Shown here: piece by piece, positions 1 through 10,460 of the stretch | Position numbering within the stretch: position 1 is the stretch's first letter | Layout of the letters: every line of letters starts with the position of its first letter | Made by a program: the position numbers and the translations under genes | Assembly (NCBI RefSeq): GCF_963678635.1 | Contig: NC_087066.1 | Span: 34,477,301 to 34,541,300 of the forward strand | Origin: Symsagittifera roscoffensis | Lineage: Eukaryota > Xenacoelomorpha > Acoela > Convolutidae | Length of the DNA stretch: 64,000 nt | Reading direction: 5' to 3' | The notes under the pieces: generated by a model | The model's input: the letters and a program-made list of their open reading frames with translations, nothing else | Databases searched by the model: none | Told to the model about the DNA's origin: nothing

Positions 1-1402
1 CATCAGAACAAAAAGTACGTAGCGGTAACCACCCAAAATCTTTTAAAAGTATCCGTGCAACAGGAACTAAGCCGAAAAAATGAAGAGGCGGAAGATTGCG
101 GACGAAAAAACGAGGCAGACTTTTTGCTTGGAATAGCTTTATGAGACATTGTTCAACTAAAAAATTTTGGCGATTACAACTGACTTAAGCCGAAAAGCGG
201 TTAAGTGCGAACTCACCAGAAAGCATTAGAAAACTGAAGCAAAAAAACGTTTTGAAGTAAATGGCTTTAGGTAAATTATAGAATCAACGTACTGATTCTT
301 TCAATTCACAGCAGACAACTTATAACCTGTTTAAGCAGATCTTACAACCAAAAGAACAAATGTTTGAACCAATTTTATAACTTGAATTGAAAAACAAAAA
401 CTACAAAAAACAACTTTTTGTTTAATTTTTGACTTCATATAAAAAGTCTAGGAGGTTGATCAAAATTCTTGATTCTCATTTAATAAATTCAATCACTCAC
501 ATATAATACCAAAGGAAGCTATTCGTTAAAAAAGCGTTAGGAAAGTAAGCCGACAAGGTAATAGCCAGACGATCTCAGTACCAAAACTGCACCAAATAAT
601 TTGGAATCCTACAAAAACTCATTTGCAACTCTTAACGTACCACAATTAAACGCCGCGTCGTAACTGCGTGGAGCTGAAACATTTATCATAAGCAACCATG
701 GACTTTTCACCATTTAATTCTTCTGTGCCTAAAGTTAATTACAGAAAAATGTCTAGTACCCGATTGCAATACCCTCGCTTATCGCAAGGGGAAAAAATAA
801 CTTTAAAAAAGTATTGACGTCCTCCTCAAAACATTTAGACAGCATGTTTCTTTTGCTCATTAAACGACTGGAAAAGATGCAGCTCAATCGACACTTTTCA
901 AACCGAAGACAGGATGAAAAACTAAAAGGAAACATATACTGATATATGGAATACTGATATACAACCAACAAAAAAAAACAAATTTCGAATAGAACGGGCA
1001 TTTAAGATGCAGAAAGGCCCAAATTGTGTCTGTTAGTAGACGAAAATACAGATTTGGAGATGACCACCAACTTGAGTCATCGTGTGAACCTAGTTATTAA
1101 CGGGAAAAAAGTCTAGCACCTAGTTCCGACAACCTCTAGCAGCCGGTTCCAACAACCTTGTTTATCGCAAGGGTAATATCTTTGATCGATTTCTCAAAAG
1201 TTAAACGTGTTGGATAATCAGCGGATATAGTCAGATAGGCTGTTAACCTACCGAATCTAACATGAACAATAATGTGCGATTTCCTTCAAAAAAAAACTCA
1301 CCTGACTTTCTAACAACAAGAAGCTCACGAGTGCATGCAATGCTATTCAGCAAATTCGATAAACATTCAGGGACCTATCAGCGATAAAGGCAATTGCTTT
1401 AC
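1..1402 (-). repeat. Cadherin intron 1 sequence, mostly a dispersed repeat
   Basis: There is no credible coding sequence here. From about 400 to 1385 the sequence aligns by eye, in the same order and orientation, with about 32940-33885. Shared landmarks are the segment around CGTCGTAACTGCGTGGAGCT, the ACATATACTGATATATGGAA area, and the GTTGGATAATCAGCGGATA segment. The match ends about 17 bp inside the intron from the splice donor. It could be a non-autonomous transposon inserted next to the exon or a dispersed duplication of this intron. Positions 1-400 are AT-rich with nothing recognisable. Confidence 0.6.
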
Positions 1403-1406
1403 CTTC
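1397..1406 (-). other. Splice donor of cadherin exon 1
   Basis: On the minus strand the sequence reads GAAG|GTAAAG, a near-perfect metazoan 5' splice site, placed where cadherin similarity ends. It implies an intron of at least 1.4 kb running off the left edge. Confidence 0.75.
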
Positions 1407-1922
1407 AAATACATAGCTATTGTGATTGATTCCATTGTCGCCGAAGTCAGAGTCAGTAGCCACCGGAATTGGAATGGCAAAGCCTACAGTCTCATCTTCT
1501 GGCACCACTAACACTAGGTTGCTATCAGGGAAAGCCGGTGCATTGTCATTTATATCTAATACATTAACAGCTACAGAGAAAGCCTGGATTTGCTCCCCAG
1601 ACTCGGGCTCCGAGAGGATTAGGAGCTCGTAAAAATTGGAGCCGTCACCAAGCGTTTCCCTGTCAATCACGACTGCATTTCGCAACTCGCGCGTCGTTGA
1701 GTTCAATTGAAACACCTCAAACAGCACAAGTTTGGTTCCTCCGATTTCAGTTCTGTCTATTCGATAACTCTTTGTGCTATCTAGCTGCTCAATTGTTCCA
1801 ATCAAAGTCCCCACCGGTTCCTCTTCATATGTCCAAAACTGAATTGCAATGTCTGGGCTCGATAAACAGACAAAATTCAACCTCAGCAAGCTGAGCAACA
1901 GTGAAACCCAAACAACTCTCAT
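1403..1922 (-). CDS. Cadherin/protocadherin-like protein, first coding exon (partial gene)
   Basis: The ATG at 1922 opens a hydrophobic signal peptide (MRVVWVSLLLSLLRL, then a Cys) and leads into cadherin ectodomain 1. Visible family marks are the EEEPVGT calcium-site motif, a DRE motif (VIDRETL), the interdomain linker DINDNAPAF, and the start of EC2 with VPEDETVG and DSDFGDNG. This matches the N-terminus of classical protocadherins, which are calcium-dependent cell-surface adhesion proteins. The open frame runs to 1347, but a consensus donor (AAG|GTAAAG) at 1403/1402 gives a better exon end: the last ~18 residues of the open frame no longer look like cadherin. The exon holds 173 codons plus one base (phase 1). 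Later exons must lie beyond the left edge. The 5' flank is a tandem array of LINE-derived sequence whose units each carry a copy of this start codon. I cannot tell whether the gene is still functional; the exon itself has no disruptions. Confidence 0.85.
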
Positions 1923-2429
1923 TCGATCATTGAGCTCTGAAAATGAGATAACATATTAAAAAAACAACGGCTAACTTAAAATTTTCTACGAAACAAACAC
2001 AGAGGTGAACCGGCGCTTCGCATCACTTGCTATACCACACAAAAATAAAATTGCAAGCAAGCGGACAGAAAATATAAGAGGAAATCTAACGAGAAAACTT
2101 TCAAAAAAATAGATATACAAAGCAACAATTGGAGGGAAAACGAGATTCAAATAGTGCACCTGTCGAGAAACAATCTCCAGTGTCAAAATGAGCACGCAGA
2201 AAGGTTTATCATTACAGCTCATCAAAAGTAGTTTCGGAGAGCAGCTCGTTATGGCCACAATTTCCTTTGTCACTTGGATGTTGGGCACTCGGCTTCAATC
2301 GTGATTTTATTTTCTGTGGCCTAACTTTTCTCTGCGTGTGGTAAAACTCATACATATTTTGGCATTATTTCCCACACCAACAGAAACCGAAATTTCGAGG
2401 TACTGGAAGCCCACTTATAGCATGAAACT

Positions 2430-3277
2430 TTATGATCTGAAGTCACTATTGAATTTAAACGGATGCTGCGACCAGTGAGAGTGTAGGCGAGCGTTGACCT
2501 TGTCTGCTATCACAACTGTGTGAGGAAGCTCATTCTTTGCTTTAACTATTTGTTGAGAGCAAGCAAACTTGCGACGGTTCAGGTGGAACTTCTGGTTCGT
2601 GAGCTTTGCTAGATGTCCGCGTGATGCTTAGTAGTGACATTTGCTCAACAACGAGTTGGAAACCCAACTGTCGTTTCCTGGTGTAGGATGCAGAATTTCG
2701 AACACCACGATAATGTCTCGTCTCAGCCTCCTAAACACTATTAAGGGAAGGTCTAATTTATGTAACCTTTCTTCATATGGCTCAACCCTTATGTTTTCCA
2801 GCAAACGCGTTGCGTTTGTATCGTTGTTGAGAGCTTTACAAGTTGAAGGTTCCATACTGAAGAAGCATACTGTAGATGAGGTCTTACAAGGTAGCTAAAC
2901 AGCAATCGGAAATTCTTGAATCCAGATGTTCAAATGTCCAACGAATGAGTCCCAGGATGCGAATTACTTTCTTCACCTCAACGATGTGACTATTGAATTT
3001 GAGATCGCAATCGAAGACCATTTCCAGCGCCTTTTGAGACTTAGCCACCTTGATTGTTGGGGCTGATATGTCCGATTCCAATCTATAATCCAAATACTTG
3101 ATTTTTGGGATTTTCGCGCTGTTTACAGTAGGCGCGCCAATTGTTAGCATTTTTTCCCTTCATATATTTCATCCATAGATGAGACTTGAATTTGACCACT
3201 TTTCTGATAACGTCGTCAAGAGTATTTGGTTGAATACGGAATTGAGATGGCTTTTTCTGAGGTATGCAACGATCCAT
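2430..3277 (-). pseudogene. CR1/Jockey-like LINE reverse transcriptase fragment, array unit 1
   Basis: Read on the minus strand this is the 3' part of a LINE ORF2 in several frames. The pre-RT linker (SQFR..., KSHLWMKYMKG) comes first. The post-palm region follows (FDCDLKFNSHI, VIRILGLIRWTF), then the C-terminal segment with ATRLLENI and YEERLHKLDLP...FRRLRRDIIVVFEILH. After an in-frame stop comes the usual LINE C-terminus (RRKF, VVIADKVN, SHW), ending at the stop at 2430-2432. The catalytic palm with the ADD box is absent, so the fragment was internally deleted before it was amplified. Confidence 0.85.
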
Positions 3278-3473
3278 AGCTCAAGATGTCAGCCTTGACA
3301 GAATTCCTTATTCCTTCGATGTGCCTTCTGTTAGTGTGTATTTAATTGTCATGTGATTGTAATGTGTAAGTGGTATTTTGTATAGCGTCTAATCTATTTC
3401 AGTGGTGCTTAAGTAATAGATGTACTGGCAATCAATAGTTTTCATGGTAGCAGTTTGATCACCGGCATCTAAA

Positions 3474-3539
3474 TTACATCATGAGTTCATCATTCAACCT
3501 CAGCAAGCTGAGCAACAGTGAAACCCAAACAACTCTCAT
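3474..3539 (-). pseudogene. Duplicated cadherin start stub (unit 2)
   Basis: This is a copy of the cadherin start codon and first codons carried by the array. The first 15 residues match the real exon (MRVVWVSLLLSLLRL). The frame then crosses the duplication junction and stops after 21 residues. If transcripts of the cadherin gene start further upstream, this is an upstream open reading frame encoding a truncated signal peptide. Confidence 0.75.
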
Positions 3540-4033
3540 TCGATCATTGAGCTCTGAAAATGAGATAACATATTAAAAAAACAACGGCTAACTTAAAATT
3601 TTCTACGAAACAAACACAGAGGTGAATCGGCGCTTCGCATCACTTGCTATACCACACAAAAATGAAATTGCAAGCAAGCGGACAGAAAATATAAAAGGAG
3701 ATCTAACGAGAAAACTGTCAAAAAAATAGATATACAAAGCAACAATTGGAGGGAAAACGAGAAAACTCGAGAAACAATCTCCAGCGTCAAAATGAGCACG
3801 CAGAAAGGTTTATCATTACAGCTCATCAAAAGTAGTTTCGGAGAGCAGCTGGTTATGGCCACAATTTCATTTGTCACTTGGATGTTGGGCACTCGGCTTC
3901 AATCGTGATTTTATTTTCTGTGGCCTAACCTTTCTCTGCGTGTGGTAAAACTCATACATATTTTGGCATTATTTCCCACACCAACAGAAACCAAAATTTC
4001 GAGGTACTGGAAGCCCACTTCTAGCATGAAACT

Positions 4034-4879
4034 TTATGATCTGAAGTCACTATTGAATTTAAACGGATGCTGCGACCAGTGAGAGTAGGCGAGCGTTGAC
4101 CTTGTCTGCTATCACAACTGTGTGAGGAAGCTCATTCTTTGCTTTAACAATTTGTTGAGAGCAAGCAAACTTGCGACGGTTCAGGTGGAACTTCTGGTTC
4201 GTGAGCTTTGCTAGATGTCCGCGTGATGCTTAGTAGTGACATTTGCTCAACAACGAGTTGGAAACCCAACTGTCGTTTCCTGGTGTAGGATGCAGAATTT
4301 CGAACACCACGATAATGTCTCGTCTCAGCCTCCTAAACACTATTAAGGGAAGGTCTAATTTATGTAACCTTTCTTCATATGGCTCAACCCTTATGTTTTC
4401 CAGCAAACGCGTTGCGTTTGTATCGTTGTTGAGAGCTTTATAAGTTGAAGGTTCCATACTGAAGAAGCATACTGTAGATGAGGTCTTACAAGGTAGCTAA
4501 ACAACAATCGGAATTTCTTGAATCCAGATGTTTAAATGTCCAACGAATGAGTCCCAGGATGCGAATTACTTTCATCACCTCAACGATGTGACTATTGAAT
4601 TTGAGATCGCAATCGAAGACCATTTCCAGCGCCTTTTGAGACTTAGCCACCTTGATTGTTGGGGCTGATATGTCCGATTCCAATCTATAATCCAAATGCT
4701 TGATTTTTGGGATTTTCGAGCTGTTTACAGTAGGCGCAACAATTGTTAACATTTTTTCCCTTCATATATTTCATCCATAGATGAGACTTGAATTTGACCA
4801 CTTTTCTGATAACGTCGTCAAGAGTATTTGGTTGAATACGGAATTGAGATGGCTTTTTCTGAGGTATGCAACGATCCAT
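4034..4879 (-). pseudogene. CR1/Jockey-like LINE fragment, array unit 2
   Basis: Copy of the unit 1 fragment with the same missing RT palm and the same in-frame stop before the C-terminal segment. Small substitutions only (for example VEVMKVIR for VEVKKVIR and STYKAL for STCKAL). Confidence 0.85.
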
Positions 4880-5075
4880 AGCTCAAGATGTCAGCCTTGA
4901 CAGAATTCCTTATTCCTTCGATGTGCCTTCTGTTAGTGTGTATTTAATTGTCATGTGATTGTAATGTGTAAGTGGTATTTTGTATAGCGTCTAATCTATT
5001 TCAGTGGTGCTTAAGTAATAGATGTACTAGCAATAAATAGTTTTCATGGTAGCAGTTTGATCACCGGCATCTAAA

Positions 5076-5141
5076 TTACATCATGAGTTCATCATTCAAC
5101 CTCAGCAAGCTGAGCAACAGTGAAACCCAAACAACTCTCAT
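5076..5141 (-). pseudogene. Duplicated cadherin start stub (unit 3)
   Basis: Same 21-codon stub as the one at 3474-3539, at the unit 2/3 junction. The start codon, hydrophobic core and stop position are all retained. Confidence 0.75.
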
Positions 5142-5635
5142 TCGATCATTGAGCTCTGAAAATGAGATAACATATTAAAAAAACAACGGCTAACTTAAAA
5201 TTTTCTACGAAACAAACACAGAGGTGAATCGGCGCTTCGCATCACTTGCTATACCACACAAAAATAAAATTGCAAGCAAGCGGACAGAAAATATAAAAGG
5301 AAATCTAACGAGAAAACTTTCAAAAAAATAGATATACAAAGCAACAATTGGAGGGAAAACGAGAAAACTCGAGAAACAATCTCCAGCGTCAAAATGAGCA
5401 CGCAGAAAGGTTTATCATTACAGCTCATCAAAAGTAGTTTCGGAGAGCAGCTCGTTATGGCCACAATTTCCTTTGTCACTTGGATGTTGGGCACTCGGCT
5501 TCAATCGTGATTTTATTTTCTGTGGCCTAACCTTTCTCTGCGTGTGGTAAAACTCATACATATTTTGGCATTATTTCCCACACCAACAGAAACCGAAATT
5601 TCGAGGTACTGGAAGCCCACTTCTAGCATGAAACT

Positions 5636-6483
5636 TTATGATCTGAAGTCACTATTGAATTTAAACGGATGCTGCGACCAGTGAGAGTGTAGGCGAGCGT
5701 TGACCTTGTCTGCTATCACAACTGTGTGAGGAAGCTCATTCTTTGCTTTAACTATTTGTTGAGAGCAAGCAAACTTGCGACGGTTCAGGTGGAACTTCTG
5801 GTTCGTGAGCTTTGCTAGATGTCCGCGTGATGCTTAGTAGTGACATTTGCTCAACAACGAGTTGGAAACCCAACTGTCGTTTCCTGGTGTAGGATGCAGA
5901 ATTTCGAACACCACGATAATGTCTCGTCTCAGCCTCCTAAACACTATTAAGGGAAGGTCTAATTTATGTAACCTTTCTTCATATGGCTCAACCCGTATGT
6001 TTTCCAGCAAACGCGTTGCGTTTGTATCGTTGTTGAGAGCTTTACAAGTTGAAGGTTCCATACTGAAGAAGCATACTGTAGATGAGGTCTTACAAGGTAG
6101 CTAAACAACAATCGGAATTTCTTGAATCCAGATGTTTAAATGTCCAACGAATGAGTCCCAGGATGCGAATTACTTTCTTCACCTCAACGATGTGACTATT
6201 GAATTTGAGATCGCAATCGAAGACCATTTCCAGCGCCTTTTGAGACTTAGCCACCTTGATTGTTGGGGCTGATATGTCCGATTCCAATCTATAATCCAAA
6301 TGCTTGATTTTTGGGATTTTCGAGCTGTTTACAGTAGGCGCGCCAATTGTTAACATTTTTTCCCTTCATATATTTCATCCATAGATGAGACTTGAATTTG
6401 ACCACTTTTCTGATAACGTCGTCAAGAGTATTTGGTTGAATACGGAATTGAGATGGCTTTTTCTGAGGTATGCAACGATCCAT
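5636..6483 (-). pseudogene. CR1/Jockey-like LINE fragment, array unit 3
   Basis: Third copy of the palm-deleted LINE fragment. The YEERLHKLDLP segment lies at 5834-6061 and the linker segment at 6289-6483. All frame breaks are shared with units 1 and 2, so the decay predates the tandem duplication. Confidence 0.85.
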
Positions 6484-6679
6484 AGCTCAAGATGTCAGCC
6501 TTGACAGAAATCTTTATTCCTTCGATGTGCCTTCTGTTAGTGTGTATTTAATTGTCATGTGATTGTAATGTGTAAGTGGTATTTTGTATAGCGTCTAATC
6601 TATTTCAGTGGTGCTTAAGTAATAGATGTACTAGCAATCAATAGTTTTCATGGTAGCAGTTTGATCACCGGCATCTAAA

Positions 6680-6745
6680 TTACATCATGAGTTCATCATT
6701 CAACCTCAGCAAGCTGAGCAACAGTGAAACCCAAACAACTCTCAT
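6680..6745 (-). pseudogene. Duplicated cadherin start stub (unit 4)
   Basis: Same 21-codon stub as at 3474-3539, at the unit 3/4 junction and still intact. The right edge of unit 4 (8307) has no stub because the original gag gene continues there. Confidence 0.75.
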
Positions 6746-7239
6746 TCGATCATTGAGCTCTGAAAATGAGATAACATATTAAAAAAACAACGGCTAACTT
6801 AAAATTTTCTACGAAACAAACACAGAGGTGAATCGGCGCTTCGCATCACTTGCTATACCACACAAAAATGAAATTGCAAGCAAGCGGACAGAAAATATAA
6901 AAGGAGATCTAACGAGAAAACTGTCAAAAAAATAGATATACAAAGCAACAATTGGAGGGAAAACGAGAAAACTCGAGAAACAATCTCCAGCGTCAAAATG
7001 AGCACGCAGAAAGGTTTATCATTACAGCTCATCAAAAGTAGTTTCGGAGAGCAGCTCGTTATGGCCACAATTTCCTTTGTAACTTGGATGTTGGGCACTC
7101 AGCTTCAATCGTGATTTTATTTTCTGTGGCCTAACCTTTCTCTGCGTGTGGTAAAACTCATACATATTTTGGCATCATTTCCCACACCAACAGAAACCGA
7201 AATTTCGAGGTACTGGAAGCCCACTTCTAGCATGAAACT

Positions 7240-8087
7240 TTATGATCTGAAGTCACTATTGAATTTAAACGGATGCTGCGACCAGTGAGAGTGTAGGCGA
7301 GCGTTGACCTTGTCTGCTATCACAACTGTGTGAGGAAGCTCATTCTTTGCTTTAACTATTTGTTGAGAGCAAGCAAACTTGCGACGGTTCAGGTGGAACT
7401 TCTGGTTCGTGAGCTTTGCTAGATGTCCGCATGATGCTTAGTAGTGACATTTGCTCAACAACGAGTTGGAAACCCAACTGTCGTTTCCTGGTGTAGGATG
7501 CAGAATTTCGAACACCACGATAATGTCTCGTCTCAGCCTCCTAAACACTATTAAGGGAAGGTCTAATTTATGTAACCTTTCTTCATATGGCTCAACCCTT
7601 ATGTTTTCCAGCAAACGCGTTGCGTTTGTATCGTTGTTGAGAGCTTTACAAGTTGAAGGTTCCATACTGAAGAAGCATACTGTAGATGAGGTCTTACAAG
7701 GCAGCTAAACAGCAATCGGAATTTCTTGAATCCAGATGTTTAAATGTCCAACGAATGAGTCCCAGGATGCGAATTACTTTCTTCACCTCAACGATGTGAC
7801 TATTGAATTTGAGATCGCAATCGAAGACCATTTCCAGCGCCTTTTGAGACTTAGCCACCTTGATTGTTGGGGCTGATATGTCCGATTCCAATCTATAATC
7901 CAAATGCTTGATTTTTGGGATTTTCGCGCTGTTTACAGTAGGCGCGCCAATTGTTAACATTTTTTCCCTTCATATATTTCATCCATAGATGAGACTTGAA
8001 TTTGACCACTTTTCTGATAACGTCGTCAAGAGTATTTGGTTGAATACGGAATTGAGATGGCTTTTTCTGAGGTATGCAACGATCCAT
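7240..8087 (-). pseudogene. CR1/Jockey-like LINE fragment, array unit 4
   Basis: Fourth copy. The order is again linker (7893-8087), post-palm region (7694-7960), C-terminal helix region (7438-7665), then the in-frame stop and the terminal SHW segment down to the stop at 7240. Confidence 0.85.
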
Positions 8088-8290
8088 AGCTCAAGATGTC
8101 AGCCTTGACAGAATTCCTTATTCCTTCGATGTGCCTTCTGTTAGTGTGTATTTAATTGTCATGTGATTGTAATGTGTAAGTGGTATTTTGTATAGCGTCT
8201 AATCTATTTCAGTGGTGCTTAAGTAATAGATGTACTAGCAATCAATAGTTTTCATGGTAGCAGTTTGATCACCGGCATCTAAATTACATC

Positions 8291-9630
8291 ATGAGTTCAT
8301 CATTCAAAGCCCTACCATATTGGCCCGACAACAAGGATTTTGAAACGTGGAAGAGTGAAGTTGATGTATGGGATGAATCGCCATCTCGAAAAACTCACGA
8401 CCGTTTTTGACGTCAATGCCACTAACAAAGCGTACGTGGCTTTCGAGACCTGGGTGGCTTTGGAGAAATGTATTCGTCCAGACAATGTCAGTGTAGCCGA
8501 TTTCATTCTGGATTTTGAACGCCGATATTCCAAAGTAAACGCTCAGAAAATGACAATTCCTAATTCTGTTTTAGCGTGTAAACTACTGCATTGTTGCAAT
8601 TTAGGTGACAATGAAGGTAAAAATGGTTTCGTCAGCAACGACTGATCTCGACTTCGAGAAAATGAAGTCTACGATAAGGCGTATCATGAAGTCCACAGTG
8701 ACAAATAAAATTTTTAGCAGTGGTCCTGAGTTGAAGGACGAACCGAGTTTCTGGGTAAATCTGAAAGTAAAAGAGATGAAGAAAATGAGGAACCTGCGTT
8801 TTATACGAACCGTGCAAGGGGCAAGTTCCGTGCAAGATTCCGTTCTGACACGTAGAAACCTTACCCGAATTGAAAAGACATATCACAGGGCTAAAATCCA
8901 ATTGATAGGAGCGGCAAAATATCTCGACAGTGCTTGTACTATAACCGTAGCCGGCGAGAAGTGGCTGAGTAATTATTTGCAAAAGTTGACTGCTCTGGAC
9001 AGGAAACGCGTCAGCTTTAATAATTTACGGACAACGATTGTGTTTGGAGTCGGAAAACGAGTTACAGCGTCAAAATCTGTTAAAATACACATCAAACTTG
9101 GGGCTCTCAAGTGTTTTCTTGATGTTGATATTATAACTGGGAATTTGGCGTTGTTAATAAGTGCTAAGATGATTTTTTTTGAAGATGGATTTTTGATAAT
9201 GGGAAAAATCTCTTGAACGAATTCCTTTCCACGGATCATCGACTGGGCATATAACTGTTACCATTTTACCAAATTCTGAGTGTTTCGCTTTTTTCTGCCA
9301 ATGAATTTGAACCTAAAACGCTTGTTAAGATACACAAACCGATTGGGCACTGCATTGCGAAGCGCTTGGTTCAACTTTTGGAAAACGCTGGTTGCAAAGA
9401 CAACGATGCTTCTGACAAAATTGTAGAGATTTGCGAGATCTGTGGGGTTTGTGCACAGTATGGCCGTGCGTCTGCTAAACCAGTTTTGACTCTACCTCTG
9501 TAAACCAGTTTCAACGATGTCATTGCAGTTGACTTGCAGAGGTTGAGAGAGGTTGGAGATTCCATTTGTGACATTCGACCAGAATTGACAAAAAAGGCGA
9601 TTTCGAATTATTAGCCGCTGACCTTGAGAA
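8291..9630 (+). pseudogene. Decayed retroelement gag - protease - integrase zinc domain
   Basis: The ATG at 8291 starts a gag-like frame (PYWPDNKDFETWKSEV) that breaks by 8410. It continues in other frames as YVAFETWVALEKC, VADFILDFERRYSKV, VLACKLLHCCNL and DLDFEKMKSTIRRI, the gag domain of a family common in invertebrate retroelements. A retropepsin-like segment follows with DSACT at 8926 (Ala in place of the usual Gly) and a downstream VTASKSVKI...LGALKCFLDVDII strand. From 9333 an integrase zinc-binding region shows H-x4-H (9333, 9348) and C-x2-C (9432, 9441), then VLTLPL and the start of the catalytic core (FNDVIAVDL). Protease followed directly by integrase suggests Ty1/copia-type order, but no RT is present, so that is inference. 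Many stops and frameshifts; dead. Confidence 0.7.
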
Positions 9631-10039
9631 TTGGCAGTTTTATTACATTAGCGACGTTATTTGAACGATTAGACAAACTGTGAAGGTCATGATATTCTGG
9701 TATTTTAATTTTTTTTAATTTCGAATGATGACGTCAGATTTCTGAGAAATGCTGAAACGGCCATTCCTGAGAGAAATCAGAAAAGGAACACAACAACAAC
9801 AACAACAACGAAAGTTGCGATAAAAACAACGTCAAGAAATAGAAAAATTAGACAGAGTATTAGCAGAGACCGCTCCCGTTTGTAACGATTGTGTCGGTAT
9901 AATCGGTACAAAGCCATTCACTCCAACGGTGAACGGTGGTGGAACCGTGAATTCAGCCTTCCGAAGATGAAGTAGGAGTGATATTTCCCCGGATCCAGGA
10001 ATCCGGAGGGGTCTTGAGACTTGGACTCAAACTATTTCA
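9631..10039. other. No gene seen; CAA microsatellite
   Basis: Non-coding AT-rich sequence, possibly the decayed continuation of the preceding element. A (CAA)n microsatellite of about seven units lies at 9788-9809. At about 9998 there is one copy of the ATCCGGAGGGGTC motif that is amplified at 12.4-12.8 kb. Confidence 0.5.
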
Positions 10040-10460
10040 AACTAATTTTTAGCTTCCTGGTTATGTCCTGAATCTGGATTCATTTTCTGATAATGAGAAG
10101 CTAGGAGTTGAGGGAAAGGGTTGATCCACCTTCGATGGAGATGATGATTTTTATCTACTGAACAAAAACAAAAGTAACATAATAAATCGTAGTAGCCCTG
10201 TTTTAGGAGTGACCTCGTGGTCTGGGGATACTGAGACCCAGCCATGAGCTCACTATTTTGCATGTAATTGAGTTAATTTGAGCGTTCTGGTCGAAGCCGG
10301 AGAACAGTAACGTGTTTGTCGACCCGATGTTAGAAAGACCACCAAAAGAACTGGCTTTGGCAGAGACGGTGAAAAGCATGTAGAGCTTTGTTTAGACGCT
10401 GGCCAGTCTTTTCATAGCTTAGCTTTATCTTCCGTCGCGAATGTACTTCCAGGCGAATGT
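10040..10460. repeat. Dispersed repeat, copy A (partner at ~39290-39790)
   Basis: Shares ordered landmarks with 39290-39790: GAGAAGCTAGGAG, AACATAATAAA, AGGAGTGACCTCGTG, ACTGAGACCCAGCC, GTCGACCCG and GAACTGGCTT. A weaker relative (GAGACCCTAGGAATTAAGG...CTACTGTACAACAACAA) lies at ~45390 and ~53600. The context at 39 kb, next to decayed retroelement coding sequence, suggests LTR or UTR sequence, but no terminal TG...CA or target duplication could be fixed. Confidence 0.6.

Larger units (their letters stand above)
1881..8307. repeat. Tandem array, four copies of a ~1.6 kb unit
   Basis: The units are 1881-3497 (1617 bp), 3498-5099 (1602), 5100-6703 (1604) and 6704-8307 (1604), all head to tail and differing by scattered substitutions and small indels. 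Each contains, left to right: the first 42 bp of cadherin exon 1 (minus) with its upstream flank, an antisense fragment of a CR1/Jockey-like LINE, about 200 bp of AT-rich sequence, and the start of a plus-strand gag gene (ATGAGTTCATCATTCAA). Unit 1 is longer because of a small insertion near 2150. The junctions share ATTCAA, which is present once at each original breakpoint. Confidence 0.95.

Noticed and set aside
753-1001. 82-codon minus-strand frame in the cadherin intron
   Set aside because: No similarity to cadherin, low-complexity Phe/Ser composition, and it lies in a repeat that is not open in the copy at 33.3 kb.
1986-2288. 100-codon minus-strand frame upstream of cadherin (also 81-codon versions in units 2-4)
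   Set aside because: Not conserved in length between units because a small insertion changes it, with no recognisable domain; probably flank or LINE 3' untranslated sequence.
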